In this document: positions 44,378-52,682 of the stretch, piece after piece
Position numbering within the stretch: the first letter of the stretch is position 1
How the letters are laid out: the number at the start of each line of letters is the position of its first letter
Assembly (NCBI GenBank): GCA_964611145.1
Contig: CAZSYM010000007.1
Location: 27,292-91,291 of the forward strand
DNA from: WFQV01 sp964611145
GTDB taxonomy: Bacteria > Bacteroidota > Ignavibacteria > Ignavibacteriales > Melioribacteraceae
Reading direction: 5' to 3'
DNA: 64,000 nt
Position numbers and translations under genes: made by a program
The notes under the pieces: generated by a model
Seen by the model: the letters and a program-made list of their open reading frames with translations, nothing else
Told to the model about the DNA's origin: nothing
The model's database searches: none

Positions 44378-47300
44378 ATGGAAAGGAAAAAAATCACAAT
44401 AGACGGCAACGAAGCCACCGCGAGTGTAGCGTATAGGCTTAGCGAGGTAGTCGCTATTTATCCTATTACGCCTTCTTCGCCTATGGGTGAGCATTCGGAT
44501 GCTTGGTCTGCGGAAGGTAAAAAGAATATTTGGGGTACAGTACCCTCGGTAACGGAGATGCAAAGCGAAGGTGGTGCTTCCGGTGCCGTGCACGGAGCTT
44601 TGCAAGGTGGGGCGCTCACTACAACATTTACCGCTTCTCAAGGTTTGCTTTTGATGATCCCGAATATGCACAAAATTGCGGGCGAATTGACTCCTGCGGT
44701 TTTTCACGTATCGGCTCGTTCGCTAGCGGCACAGGCTCTTTCGATTTTTGGTGACCATTCGGACGTCATGCAAGTGCGCCCGACCGGTTTTGCAATGCTT
44801 TCTTCCGGCTCGGTTCAGGAAGCTCACGATTTGGCAGCAATAGCACATAAAGCCACTCTCGAAACCCGCGTGCCTTTTGTTCACTTTTTTGACGGCTTCC
44901 GTACCTCTCACGAGATTCAGAAAATTGAAGAGTTGACAGATGACGATTTGAGAGAGTTGATTGACATTAGTTATGTGCATGCACATAGGGAAAGAGCGAT
45001 GAACCCCGATAAACCCTTTATTCGGGGAACTTCTCAAAACCCTGATGTTTATTTCCAAGGTAGGGAAACGGTAAACAAGTATTATTTGGCGGCTCCGGAT
45101 ATTGTCCAGAAAGCAATGGATAAATTTGCCGAAATCACGGGGCGTCATTATCACTTGTTCGACTACATCGGTGCACCGGATGCCACGAGAGTCGTTATTT
45201 TAATGGGTTCCGGGGCGGAAACCGCCGAGGAAACGGTTAAATACATGACCGAGAAAATGGGAGAAAAAGTCGGCGTGATTAAAGTTAGACTTTATCGTCC
45301 CTTCTCCGCTAAACATCTTTTGGCGGCTCTGCCTAAGACCGTTGAAAAAATTGCCGTTTTGGACAGAACCAAGGAACCCGGCTCGCTCGGCGAACCGCTT
45401 TATTTGGACGTTACAGGTGCCATTACTGAAGCAATGATGAGTCCCGATAAACCCTTTGAAAAAGCTCCGATAATCGTTGGCGGACGCTATGGACTTTCTT
45501 CAAAAGAGTTTACCCCCGCCATGGTTAAGGCTGTTTTTGATAACTTGAAGCAGGAATATCCCAAAAATCATTTCACCGTTGGAATTTATGACGACGTAAC
45601 GCATACAAGTCTTGATTTCGATAAGGAATTCGTAATCGAGGACGAGGATGCTTTCAAGGGCATGTTTTATGGATTGGGTTCCGACGGTACCGTCGGCGCC
45701 AATAAGAACTCCATTAAAATCATAGGCGAAGAAACGGATAATTATGCTCAAGGTTATTTCGTTTATGATTCCAAAAAGGCTGGTTCAACGACCATTTCCC
45801 ACTTGCGTTTCGGAAAAAATCCGATTAAATCCACTTATCTTATTCAGAAAGCCGATTTCGTCGGATGCCACCAATTCGTTCTTTTGGAGCATTTTGACGT
45901 GCTTAAGAACATTAAAAAAGGCGGTACTTTCCTTTTGAACGCTCCCTATGAAAAAGATGAGGTTTGGGATAAGCTGCCTAAGAAAATACAGAAACAAATA
46001 ATCGAAAAAGAGCTGGAGTTTTACGTCATCGATGCTTATAAGGTGGCTAAAAACACCGGAATGGGTGCGAGAATAAACACCGTGATGCAGACATGCTTCT
46101 TTGCTATCTCCGGCATTTTGCCTCAGGAGGAAGCGATTGCGAAAATTAAAAATGCAATTAAGAAGACTTACGGAAAGAAAGGCGAAGAGATTGTCCAGAA
46201 AAACTTCAACGCTGTTGACCAGAGTCTTGCGCATCTGAATAAAATCGAGTATCCGAAGGAAGTTACGAGCAAAATCGAGCTTCCGCCCGTGGTTTCCCCG
46301 CAAGCTCCTGAGTTCGTAAAAGATGTGCTTGCGGAATTGATTGCGGGACGAGGCGATGAAGTGCCCGTAAGCAAATTGCCCGACGACGGTACGTATCCTT
46401 CCGCAACAGCTCGTTGGGAAAAAAGAAATATCGCTTTGGAAGTTCCCGTTTGGGAGCCTGATATTTGTATTCAATGTAATAAATGCGTGATTGCGTGTCC
46501 GCATGCCGCTATCCGCGCTAAGGTGTATGACGAAGAACTTACGAAAGATGCACCCGAAACGTTCAAGTGGACTCCGGCTCGCAGCAGAAAAGATGCGGGC
46601 AAGGTTTATACCTTGCAAGTAGCCGTTGAGGATTGTACCGGCTGTATGCTTTGCGTGGAGGTTTGTCCTATTCGCGATAAACAAAATCCCGAGCGAAAGG
46701 CAATTAATATGGCTCCCCAAATTCCTCTCAGAGAAAAAGAAAGAGAGAACTTCGAATTCTTCTTTAATTTGCCCGAGTACGACAGAACGAAAATCAAAAT
46801 CGATTCCGTTGCGGAAAGCCAATTATTGCAACCCCTCTTTGAGTTTTCCGGTGCATGCCCGGGTTGCGGCGAAACACCTTATGTAAAACTTGTTTCCCAA
46901 TTGTTCGGCGACCGTGCGATAGTAGCTAACGCTACGGGATGTTCTTCTATTTATGGTGGTAACTTGCCTACTACTCCTTGGGCGGTTAATAAGGAAGGAA
47001 GAGGTCCTGCATGGAACAACTCCCTGTTCGAGGATAACGCCGAATTCGGCATGGGAATTCGCTTGGCTGTGGACAGAGAAACTCAATATGCGAAAGAACT
47101 TCTTGAAAAACTGAAAGGGGAAGTTGGCGAGGAATTGGCTAATGCTATTCTTACCGCTTCTCAGACAAACGAAGAGGAAATAAACGCTCAGCGCGAAAGA
47201 GTGGCTGAGTTGAAGAAAAAACTGGAAGCGCTTGGTACTGAAACCGCTAAGGAATTGCTTACGGTTGCGGACTATCTCGTTAAACGTTCCGTATGGATTA

Positions 47301-47965
47301 TCGGTGGCGACGGTTGGGCGTACGATATAGGTTATGGCGGTTTGGACCACGTTCTGGCTTCCGGTAGAAATGTGAATATACTTGTTTTGGATACCGAGGT
47401 TTATTCCAATACGGGCGGTCAGCAATCGAAAGCTACGGGTCTTGGCGCCGTTGCTAAATTCGCCGCTGCGGGACGTTCCACTCCTAAGAAGGACTTGGGT
47501 AGAATGGCAATGAGCTATGGCAACGTATATGTGGCGCAAGTTGCAATGGGTGCAAACGACCTTCAGACTTTGAGAGCCTTTATCGAAGCCGAACAATACG
47601 ACGGACCTTCGATTATTATTGCTTATAGTCACTGTATTGAACATCATTATCCGATGGAGAAAGGCTTCGAACATCAAAAGCTGGCTGTCGATAGCGGTTA
47701 TTGGCCTCTCTACAGATATAATCCGGAAAATATAAAGAAAGGCAAAAACCCGCTTAAGCTGGATTATAAAGGTCCGAAGATTCCTTTGGAAGAGTATATT
47801 TATAGCGAGAATCGCTACAAGATGTTAACGAAGGCTCATCCCGAGAGAGCAAAAGAGTTGCTCGCAAAGGCAAAAGAGCATGTAAACGAATTGTGGAAAT
47901 ACTATAGTCATATAGCGACTATGGATTATTCGCATTTCGTTAAAGATAAGGAAAACGAAAGCTAA
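44378..47965 (+). CDS. nifJ: Pyruvate:ferredoxin (flavodoxin) oxidoreductase
   Basis: A 1195-residue single-chain pyruvate:ferredoxin oxidoreductase. Domain order is the gamma/alpha transketolase-like part (YPITPSSPM; residues 1-400), the delta-type ferredoxin part with two 4Fe-4S motifs starting at C697 (CIQCNKCVIACP) and C753 (CTGCMLCVEVCP), and the thiamine-diphosphate beta part with CPGCGE at C827 and GGDGWAYDIG. It splits pyruvate with CoA to acetyl-CoA, CO2 and reduced ferredoxin. The ATG at 44378 has a TTGAGGA ribosome site and gives the usual N end; an upstream ATG at 44345 has none. It is monocistronic with a strong terminator. Oxygen-labile enzymes of this type suggest anaerobic life. 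Confidence 0.97.
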   Translation: MERKKITIDGNEATASVAYRLSEVVAIYPITPSSPMGEHSDAWSAEGKKNIWGTVPSVTEMQSEGGASGAVHGALQGGALTTTFTASQGLLLMIPNMHKIAGELTPAVFHVSARSLAAQALSIFGDHSDVMQVRPTGFAMLSSGSVQEAHDLAAIAHKATLETRVPFVHFFDGFRTSHEIQKIEELTDDDLRELIDISYVHAHRERAMNPDKPFIRGTSQNPDVYFQGRETVNKYYLAAPDIVQKAMDKFAEITGRHYHLFDYIGAPDATRVVILMGSGAETAEETVKYMTEKMGEKVGVIKVRLYRPFSAKHLLAALPKTVEKIAVLDRTKEPGSLGEPLYLDVTGAITEAMMSPDKPFEKAPIIVGGRYGLSSKEFTPAMVKAVFDNLKQEYPKNHFTVGIYDDVTHTSLDFDKEFVIEDEDAFKGMFYGLGSDGTVGANKNSIKIIGEETDNYAQGYFVYDSKKAGSTTISHLRFGKNPIKSTYLIQKADFVGCHQFVLLEHFDVLKNIKKGGTFLLNAPYEKDEVWDKLPKKIQKQIIEKELEFYVIDAYKVAKNTGMGARINTVMQTCFFAISGILPQEEAIAKIKNAIKKTYGKKGEEIVQKNFNAVDQSLAHLNKIEYPKEVTSKIELPPVVSPQAPEFVKDVLAELIAGRGDEVPVSKLPDDGTYPSATARWEKRNIALEVPVWEPDICIQCNKCVIACPHAAIRAKVYDEELTKDAPETFKWTPARSRKDAGKVYTLQVAVEDCTGCMLCVEVCPIRDKQNPERKAINMAPQIPLREKERENFEFFFNLPEYDRTKIKIDSVAESQLLQPLFEFSGACPGCGETPYVKLVSQLFGDRAIVANATGCSSIYGGNLPTTPWAVNKEGRGPAWNNSLFEDNAEFGMGIRLAVDRETQYAKELLEKLKGEVGEELANAILTASQTNEEEINAQRERVAELKKKLEALGTETAKELLTVADYLVKRSVWIIGGDGWAYDIGYGGLDHVLASGRNVNILVLDTEVYSNTGGQQSKATGLGAVAKFAAAGRSTPKKDLGRMAMSYGNVYVAQVAMGANDLQTLRAFIEAEQYDGPSIIIAYSHCIEHHYPMEKGFEHQKLAVDSGYWPLYRYNPENIKKGKNPLKLDYKGPKIPLEEYIYSENRYKMLTKAHPERAKELLAKAKEHVNELWKYYSHIATMDYSHFVKDKENES

Positions 47966-47990
47966 GCTTTTGCTTATCATCCCAATAAAA

Positions 47991-48021
47991 AAAGGCGAGC
48001 TGTTAAGCTCGCCTTTTTTAT
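47991..48021 (+). terminator. Rho-independent terminator of nifJ
   Basis: AAAGGCGAGC (47991-48000) and GCTCGCCTTT (48007-48016) form a perfect ten-pair stem with a six-base loop, ending in a T-run. The A-tract before it also allows weaker function on the minus strand. Confidence 0.95.
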
Positions 48022-48167
48022 TTACTTACCTCGTCCTCTTAATCGAACGGAGTAGGTAAAGGGGTACGTGGTCGAAACTTTAGTTGCAAAACCGAAAAAT
48101 TGTTTTTGTTCTTATCATTTTTTAATGACTATAATTTTTATCATGCTTATCGAATAAAACCGCAAGA

Positions 48168-48189
48168 TTATTGAACGACTGTTCAATAA
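48168..48189. promoter_or_regulatory. TetR-operator-like palindrome downstream of tetR
   Basis: TTATTGAAC and GTTCAATAA are perfect complements around the spacer GACT. The core TTGAAC-GACT-GTTCAA resembles operators of TetR-family regulators and matches the site at 48803 upstream of the adjacent tetR gene. It lies 13 bases after the tetR stop and has no T-run on either strand, so it is a poor terminator. Confidence 0.55.
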
Positions 48190-48202
48190 AAAACAAAAAA
48201 AA

Positions 48203-48787
48203 TTATTTTAGAATTCCATGTTTCGTTAGGAACTTTACATTTTGTCTTATTTTGTTTAACGAGACTTCCGAGGGATTTTCAGCCCAAGTGCTTAAGAGAT
48301 TTCTGAGACCGCCGAGTATGAAGTAGCGGAAGATTTTTATGTCCAAATCGTTGAAAACTTTCTCCTTTATTCCCCTTCGGAGGATTAATTCGCCTTGCTC
48401 CATAAAACGAATATAATAATTGGTGAAAGCTTCCTTTTGGGTTCTCAATAAATAGTGTTGCTCGTTTACGAATACAATAGCCATGGAGGGATTTTCAATG
48501 AAAAAGTCGAAAACCAAATCAATTAGAAAATCCAGTTTCTCCTCGTGGGAAAACTCCTTGTTGTCCGCAACTTTCTTGAGTTCCACAAAGAGCGGTTTCC
48601 AAATATTTTCAAAAATCTTGAGCAGAATTGCTTGCTTGTTTTTAAAATACACATACACGCTACCCGTTGCGACTCCTGCACGTTTGGCGATTTCGGAAAT
48701 TTTCGCCTTGTGATATCCGTTTTCGGCAAAGATTTGTATCGCCGCTTCTATTATTCTCTTGTCCTTGTTTCCTTCCTTAAGACGCAT
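48203..48787 (-). CDS. TetR/AcrR-family transcriptional regulator
   Basis: A 194-residue TetR regulator. The N-terminal helix-turn-helix (AENGYHKAKISEIAKRAGVA, then TGSVYVYFKNKQAIL) is classic; the C-terminal ligand domain (about 70-190) is not diagnostic, though the overall look recalls FadR/YsiA-type fatty acyl-CoA regulators. It probably represses its own gene: a -33/-7 promoter upstream overlaps a TetR-type palindrome. The gene is divergent from the transhydrogenase operon and convergent with nifJ, so either could be a target. Confidence 0.92.
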   Translation of the reverse strand: MRLKEGNKDKRIIEAAIQIFAENGYHKAKISEIAKRAGVATGSVYVYFKNKQAILLKIFENIWKPLFVELKKVADNKEFSHEEKLDFLIDLVFDFFIENPSMAIVFVNEQHYLLRTQKEAFTNYYIRFMEQGELILRRGIKEKVFNDLDIKIFRYFILGGLRNLLSTWAENPSEVSLNKIRQNVKFLTKHGILK

Positions 48788-48802
48788 TCTCTAATAAAAT
48801 AA

Positions 48803-48818
48803 TTGAACGAGGATTCAA
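48803..48818. promoter_or_regulatory. TetR-operator-like site overlapping the tetR promoter
   Basis: TTGAACGAGGATTCAA has half-sites TTGAAC and ATTCAA around GAGG, matching the 48168 palindrome in 11 of 16 or more positions including both TTGAA/TTCAA ends. It overlaps the -7 box and predicted start of tetR, an arrangement expected for autorepression. Confidence 0.55.
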
Positions 48819-48846
48819 AAATAAATCTCCGATTCAAAAAAAACAA
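48816..48846 (-). promoter_or_regulatory. Bacteroidota-type promoter of tetR
   Basis: On the minus strand TTG (48846-48844) is followed after 20 bases by TATTTTTG (48823-48816), a full match to the -7 box TAnnTTTG. The predicted start near 48810 leaves a leader of about 22 bases. Confidence 0.6.
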
Positions 48847-48916
48847 GTACTGTGTAAAGAATAAAAATTTTATTTTGGTAAATATTTAGCGAATAAAGAA
48901 AAAGTGCTTCCTTGCT

Positions 48917-48948
48917 TTTGTTCTATGAAATCGGTTTTCTTATTTTAG
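48917..48948 (+). promoter_or_regulatory. Candidate promoter of the transhydrogenase operon
   Basis: TTTG (48917-48920) and TATTTTAG (48941-48948) are 20 bases apart; the -7 box matches seven of eight consensus positions. It lies about 30 bases before the pntAA start and AAAGGAG ribosome site. Confidence 0.5.
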
Positions 48949-48979
48949 GAATGTCAACAAAATAAAAAGGAGATGAAAA

Positions 48980-50125
48980 GTGATTATTGCGGTTCCAAAA
49001 GAAGTAATGAACGGAGAAAATCGTGTGGCTCTTGTTCCCGATGTCGTTTCGAAATTAATTAAAAAGGGATTTGAGGTATATGTTGAAAAAGGAGCGGGAG
49101 AAAGAGCCGGGTTCACCGACGATTCTTATGTGTCGGTGGGCGCAAGGATTATTGATAATGCCGAAGAGCTTTATTCTTCGGCGGATATTGTGGTTAAAGT
49201 GCAGAGACCTATGCTAAACCCCCAGACGGGAAAAGACGAAGCGGACATGATAAAAAACGGTTCGCTTTTGATTGCTTTTCTCTATTCCTTGCATCATCCC
49301 GATTTGGCGAAGAAATTGGCGGAGAAGGGTATCAATGTGCTTTCGATGGACGCTATCCCGCGAACTACTCTCGCACAAAAAATGGATGCTTTGAGTTCGC
49401 AAGCGAATATTGCGGGTTACAAAGCGGTGCTTATAACGGCAAATTATCTTGGTAAAATTCTTCCCATGATGATGACCGCCGCGGGGACCATACGTCCTGC
49501 AAAGGTGGTTATTATGGGTGCTGGAGTCGCTGGATTGCAGGCTTTGGGTACCGCCAAAAGATTGGGAGCGGTTGTGGAAGTCTCGGATATTCGACCGCAA
49601 GTGAAGGAAGAAGTTCAAAGTCTGGGAGGACGTTTTATCGAGGTGGAAACGGATGAAAATCTTCAGGACGAAAACGGTTATGCCAAGGAGGCTTCGGAAG
49701 AGTTCTTGCGTAAACAGAAGGAGCTGATTTTCAAACATGTTACGGAAGCGGATATTGTTATCACTACGGCATTGGTGCCCGGGAAGAAAGCTCCCGTTCT
49801 GGTTACGGAAGAAATGGTTAAGAATATGAGACCCGGTTCGGTAATTCTGGATATGGCTACCGAATTCGGAGGTAACTGCGAAATAAGCGAAAAATCGAAA
49901 ACAGTTGTGAAATACGGCGTAACTATCATAGGAGAAACAAATTTACCCAGCCTTGTTCCCACACATGCGAGCGAAATGTACGCGCGGAACATTCAAGCAT
50001 TGTTGGAGCATATGCTGGATAAGGAAAATAATTTCTCAATTAAAATGGACGATGAAATTGTAGGCGGCGCCATGATTTGTTACAACGGCGAAGTCGTTCA
50101 CGAAAAAACAAAAGCACTTCTTTAA
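48980..50125 (+). CDS. pntAA: NAD(P) transhydrogenase subunit alpha part 1
   Basis: A 381-residue dI domain of proton-translocating transhydrogenase, related to alanine dehydrogenase. It binds NAD(H): VVIMGAGVAGLQALGTAKRLGA is the Rossmann fingerprint region (given here in part as GAGVAGLQA), with AVPKEVMNGENRVALVP at the N end. GTG start at 48980 with ribosome site AAAAGGAG. The three-gene form (pntAA, pntAB, pntB) is complete here; it uses the proton gradient to reduce NADP+ with NADH. Confidence 0.94.
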   Translation: MIIAVPKEVMNGENRVALVPDVVSKLIKKGFEVYVEKGAGERAGFTDDSYVSVGARIIDNAEELYSSADIVVKVQRPMLNPQTGKDEADMIKNGSLLIAFLYSLHHPDLAKKLAEKGINVLSMDAIPRTTLAQKMDALSSQANIAGYKAVLITANYLGKILPMMMTAAGTIRPAKVVIMGAGVAGLQALGTAKRLGAVVEVSDIRPQVKEEVQSLGGRFIEVETDENLQDENGYAKEASEEFLRKQKELIFKHVTEADIVITTALVPGKKAPVLVTEEMVKNMRPGSVILDMATEFGGNCEISEKSKTVVKYGVTIIGETNLPSLVPTHASEMYARNIQALLEHMLDKENNFSIKMDDEIVGGAMICYNGEVVHEKTKALL

Positions 50126-50149
50126 TTAACCATAAAAAAGGGAATGATT

Positions 50150-50434
50150 ATGGATGCAATGAATTTAATAATGTTGATTTACGTATTCGTGCTGGCAATG
50201 TTTGTTGGCTTCGAATTGATTACGAAAGTGCCTCCCACTTTGCACACTCCTCTTATGTCCGGTTCCAATGCAATATCCGGTATTACAATTGTCGGAGCGA
50301 TAATCAGTGCTGGTTTGGAGGACTTTTCCTTGAGTACGATTCTGGGACTTGTTGCAATTATTTTTGCCACCATAAACGTTGTCGGCGGTTTTTTGGTTAC
50401 CGACAGAATGTTAAAAATGTTTAAGAAAAAGTGA
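50150..50434 (+). CDS. pntAB: NAD(P) transhydrogenase subunit alpha part 2
   Basis: About 94 residues with three membrane helices, the first part of the transhydrogenase proton channel (dII). LITKVPPTLHTPLMSGSNAIS is the conserved loop, quoted in part: VPPTLHTPLMSG. ATG 50150 has an AAGGGA ribosome site at proper spacing; ATG 50144 two codons earlier is closer to it and less likely. It is 24 bases after pntAA and eight before pntB. Confidence 0.93.
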   Translation: MDAMNLIMLIYVFVLAMFVGFELITKVPPTLHTPLMSGSNAISGITIVGAIISAGLEDFSLSTILGLVAIIFATINVVGGFLVTDRMLKMFKKK

Positions 50435-50442
50435 GATGAAAA

Positions 50443-51840
50443 ATGGAAATAATAGCATATTTAGCTTATTTGGTTTCATCGGTTCTGTTTATTTACGGAA
50501 TTAAGCAGTTAAGTTCTCCCAAGACCGCTCGCAACGGGAATTTCCTTGCGGCTTTGGGTATGTTCTTAGCGATAGTGATTACTTTATTCGACAAAAAGGT
50601 TCTTACTTACGAATACATTATTATCGGCTTTATAATCGGGGGAATAGCCGGAGCATGGATGGCTCTGAAAGTTCCCATGACCGGTATGCCGCAAATGGTA
50701 GGACTTTTAAACGGCTTTGGCGGCGGAGCTTCCCTATTGGTTGCTCTTTCCGAATACAATAAAATACTTATCGGCTTGGAAGGACCTTTCCAAGCGGCAA
50801 CGACAACAACAATCGGGCTGAGTATTTTAATCGGCTCCGTTACCTTTACCGGTTCGCTTATTGCTTTCGGAAAATTGCAGGGAATTGTTACGGGAAAAGT
50901 GGTAACGTATCCCCTGCAACATCCGATAAATGCCTTGCTTTTGTTAGGTGTGATTGTTGGAATTGTGTATTTGGTAATTGCCCCCACGACCGTCGAGCTT
51001 GTTTATCTTCTGACAATTGTCTCTTTGATTTTGGGTGTACTTTTGGTTCTGCCGATAGGCGGAGCGGACATGCCCGTTGCCATTTCGCTTCTTAATTCCT
51101 ATTCGGGACTCGCCGCCTCGATGACGGGCTTTGTACTTAACAATAATATGTTGATAATAGCGGGAGCGTTAGTCGGCGCTTCGGGTATAATACTTACAAA
51201 TATCATGTGCAAAGGTATGAACCGTTCGCTCATGAATGTGTTGATGGGCGGTTGGGGTTCCGCGGGACAGGAAGGCGGAACCGCTGCCGGAGCTACGGTA
51301 CAGCATAAGCCGGTTAAATCCGTGGATGCCGAAGAAGCCGCCATGATATTCGAAAGCGCTCAAAATGTGGTTATTGTTCCCGGATACGGAATGGCTGTCG
51401 CTCAGGCTCAGCATGCCGTACGAGACCTGGCTAATATATTGGAACAGAAAGGAATCAATGTGCGCTTTGCAATTCATCCGGTTGCGGGAAGAATGCCCGG
51501 ACACATGAACGTCTTGCTTGCCGAGGCGCAGGTTCCTTACGAAAAACTTTATGCTTTGGAAGATATCAATGACGATTTCCCGAATGTGGATGTTGCCTTT
51601 ATTGTTGGCGCTAACGATGTTGTGAATCCCGCGGCAAGGCACGATACAAGCAGTCCCATTTACGGTATGCCGATTCTTAACGTGGATTACGCGAAAACGG
51701 TAATTGTCAATAAGCGTTCTCTTAATCCAGGATATGCAGGAATTGATAATGAACTGTTTTATGGGGATAATACGTTGATGTATTTCGGAGATGCGAAAGA
51801 TGCCATAACCAAATTGGTTAATGAATTGAAGAATACTTAA
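50443..51840 (+). CDS. pntB: NAD(P) transhydrogenase subunit beta
   Basis: A 465-residue protein with about nine membrane helices (residues 1-265, rest of dII) and the NADP(H)-binding dIII domain (about 285-465), where VVIVPGYGMAVAQAQH and HPVAGRMPGHMNVLLAE are the fingerprint regions (each quoted at 20 residues or fewer). It completes the proton-translocating transhydrogenase. With PFOR 2.5 kb upstream the region groups central redox metabolism. A hairpin terminator follows. Confidence 0.95.
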   Translation: MEIIAYLAYLVSSVLFIYGIKQLSSPKTARNGNFLAALGMFLAIVITLFDKKVLTYEYIIIGFIIGGIAGAWMALKVPMTGMPQMVGLLNGFGGGASLLVALSEYNKILIGLEGPFQAATTTTIGLSILIGSVTFTGSLIAFGKLQGIVTGKVVTYPLQHPINALLLLGVIVGIVYLVIAPTTVELVYLLTIVSLILGVLLVLPIGGADMPVAISLLNSYSGLAASMTGFVLNNNMLIIAGALVGASGIILTNIMCKGMNRSLMNVLMGGWGSAGQEGGTAAGATVQHKPVKSVDAEEAAMIFESAQNVVIVPGYGMAVAQAQHAVRDLANILEQKGINVRFAIHPVAGRMPGHMNVLLAEAQVPYEKLYALEDINDDFPNVDVAFIVGANDVVNPAARHDTSSPIYGMPILNVDYAKTVIVNKRSLNPGYAGIDNELFYGDNTLMYFGDAKDAITKLVNELKNT

Positions 51841-51853
51841 GCGGAAAATATTA

Positions 51854-51886
51854 AGCCGCCTCGATTAATCGTCGGGGCGGTTTTTT
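51854..51886 (+). terminator. Rho-independent terminator of pntB
   Basis: CCGCC (51856-51860) pairs with GGCGG (51876-51880), extended outward by G-T and A-T pairs, with an inner CGATTAATCG self-complementary loop, and is followed by TTTTTT. The right half lies inside the last codons of the convergent DUF190 gene. Confidence 0.8.
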
Positions 51887-52257
51887 ATGTCGGGTTCTAT
51901 TATAGGCTTTTTATCAGAAGCTGTGTAGCGAATAATCTCCGCTTTTTCCAAAGTGATTAACCCGCCGGAATCCGCCTTTTCAAAAATTTCCTCCACCTTC
52001 GGAATGAATTTGTTAATCTTGCTTTCGCCGTCCACTATTTCTATTACAAGAGGTAAATCAGTAGAAATGGTTAAAAATTTGGCGAAGTGTATGCGGCTAT
52101 TACCTCCGTAGCCCATTATACCGCGATAAACCGTTGCCCCCGCTATGCCGCATTTACGAGCTTCCATTACTATCTTTTCATAAACGGGGACGTGGTCAAC
52201 TTTGTCCGATTCCCCCAGAAATATTCTTAACAATTTTGCTTCACCGGAGATTTTCAT
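51865..52257 (-). CDS. DUF190 PII-like protein
   Basis: A 130-residue DUF190 protein, a trimeric PII-like fold. Blocks LRIFLGESDK, KCGIAGATVYRGIMGYG and DLPLVIEIVD are recognisable. DUF190 genes are commonly next to crcB, as here (three bases), and are thought to accompany fluoride export, though the biochemical role is not settled. Its 3' end shares sequence with the pntB terminator. Start ATG 52257. Confidence 0.9.
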   Translation of the reverse strand: MKISGEAKLLRIFLGESDKVDHVPVYEKIVMEARKCGIAGATVYRGIMGYGGNSRIHFAKFLTISTDLPLVIEIVDGESKINKFIPKVEEIFEKADSGGLITLEKAEIIRYTASDKKPIIEPDIKNRPDD

Positions 52258-52260
52258 GTT

Positions 52261-52626
52261 TTACCTACTTATTAAATATGCCAAATACACAGCTCCCAAA
52301 GAAAGGAGCAAATTCACGAGCACGTTCGCCGTTGCCAAAAGAAATTCCGTGTCTCTTATCAGATGGAAAGTCTCGTACGAAAAGGTGGAGAAAGTTGTGA
52401 AACCGCCACAGAAACCGACAGCCAGAAGAAGTTTCATATTCACGGAAAGTAATTCTTTATCGTCAAACCAAAATATAAGTGCGCCCAAAAGGAAACTTCC
52501 GAATATATTTACTATAAGAGTGCCCCATGGGAAATACAACGGTAAGTATTTATAAATGTTTTCCGAAATCCAATACCTAAGACTTCCTCCCAAACCAGCG
52601 CCTAAAAATACCAAAATGAATTTCAT
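52261..52626 (-). CDS. crcB: Fluoride channel CrcB/FluC
   Basis: A 121-residue four-helix membrane protein. GGSLRY near residue 13, GTLIVNIFGSFLLG (35-48) and GGFTTFSTFSYE (about 74-85), with the two channel Phe residues, identify Fluc. It works as a dual-topology dimer that expels fluoride. Only 56 bases separate it from the aminotransferase gene upstream; no fluoride riboswitch was recognised there. It forms a pair with the DUF190 gene. Confidence 0.95.
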   Translation of the reverse strand: MKFILVFLGAGLGGSLRYWISENIYKYLPLYFPWGTLIVNIFGSFLLGALIFWFDDKELLSVNMKLLLAVGFCGGFTTFSTFSYETFHLIRDTEFLLATANVLVNLLLSLGAVYLAYLISR

Positions 52627-52682
52627 TTCTTTTTGAATTCTCCGAAAATTAGAAAATTAAATTCCAGTTGAAGTCGATGCCT

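Noticed and set aside
45785..46822. 345-codon open frame on the minus strand
   Set aside because: Antisense to the well-defined nifJ gene; no recognisable domain. The same holds for 46823-47677.
48877..48890. Possible sigma-54 site upstream of pntAA (GG, ten bases, GC)
   Set aside because: Only the GG and GC match; the rest of the boxes is AT-rich and a better -33/-7 promoter lies nearer the gene.
50077..50424. 115-codon plus-strand frame spanning pntAA and pntAB
   Set aside because: Cysteine- and Arg-rich out-of-frame product over two certain genes.
52627..52682. Fluoride riboswitch upstream of crcB
   Set aside because: The spacer is only 56 bases and shows none of the conserved pseudoknot sequence.
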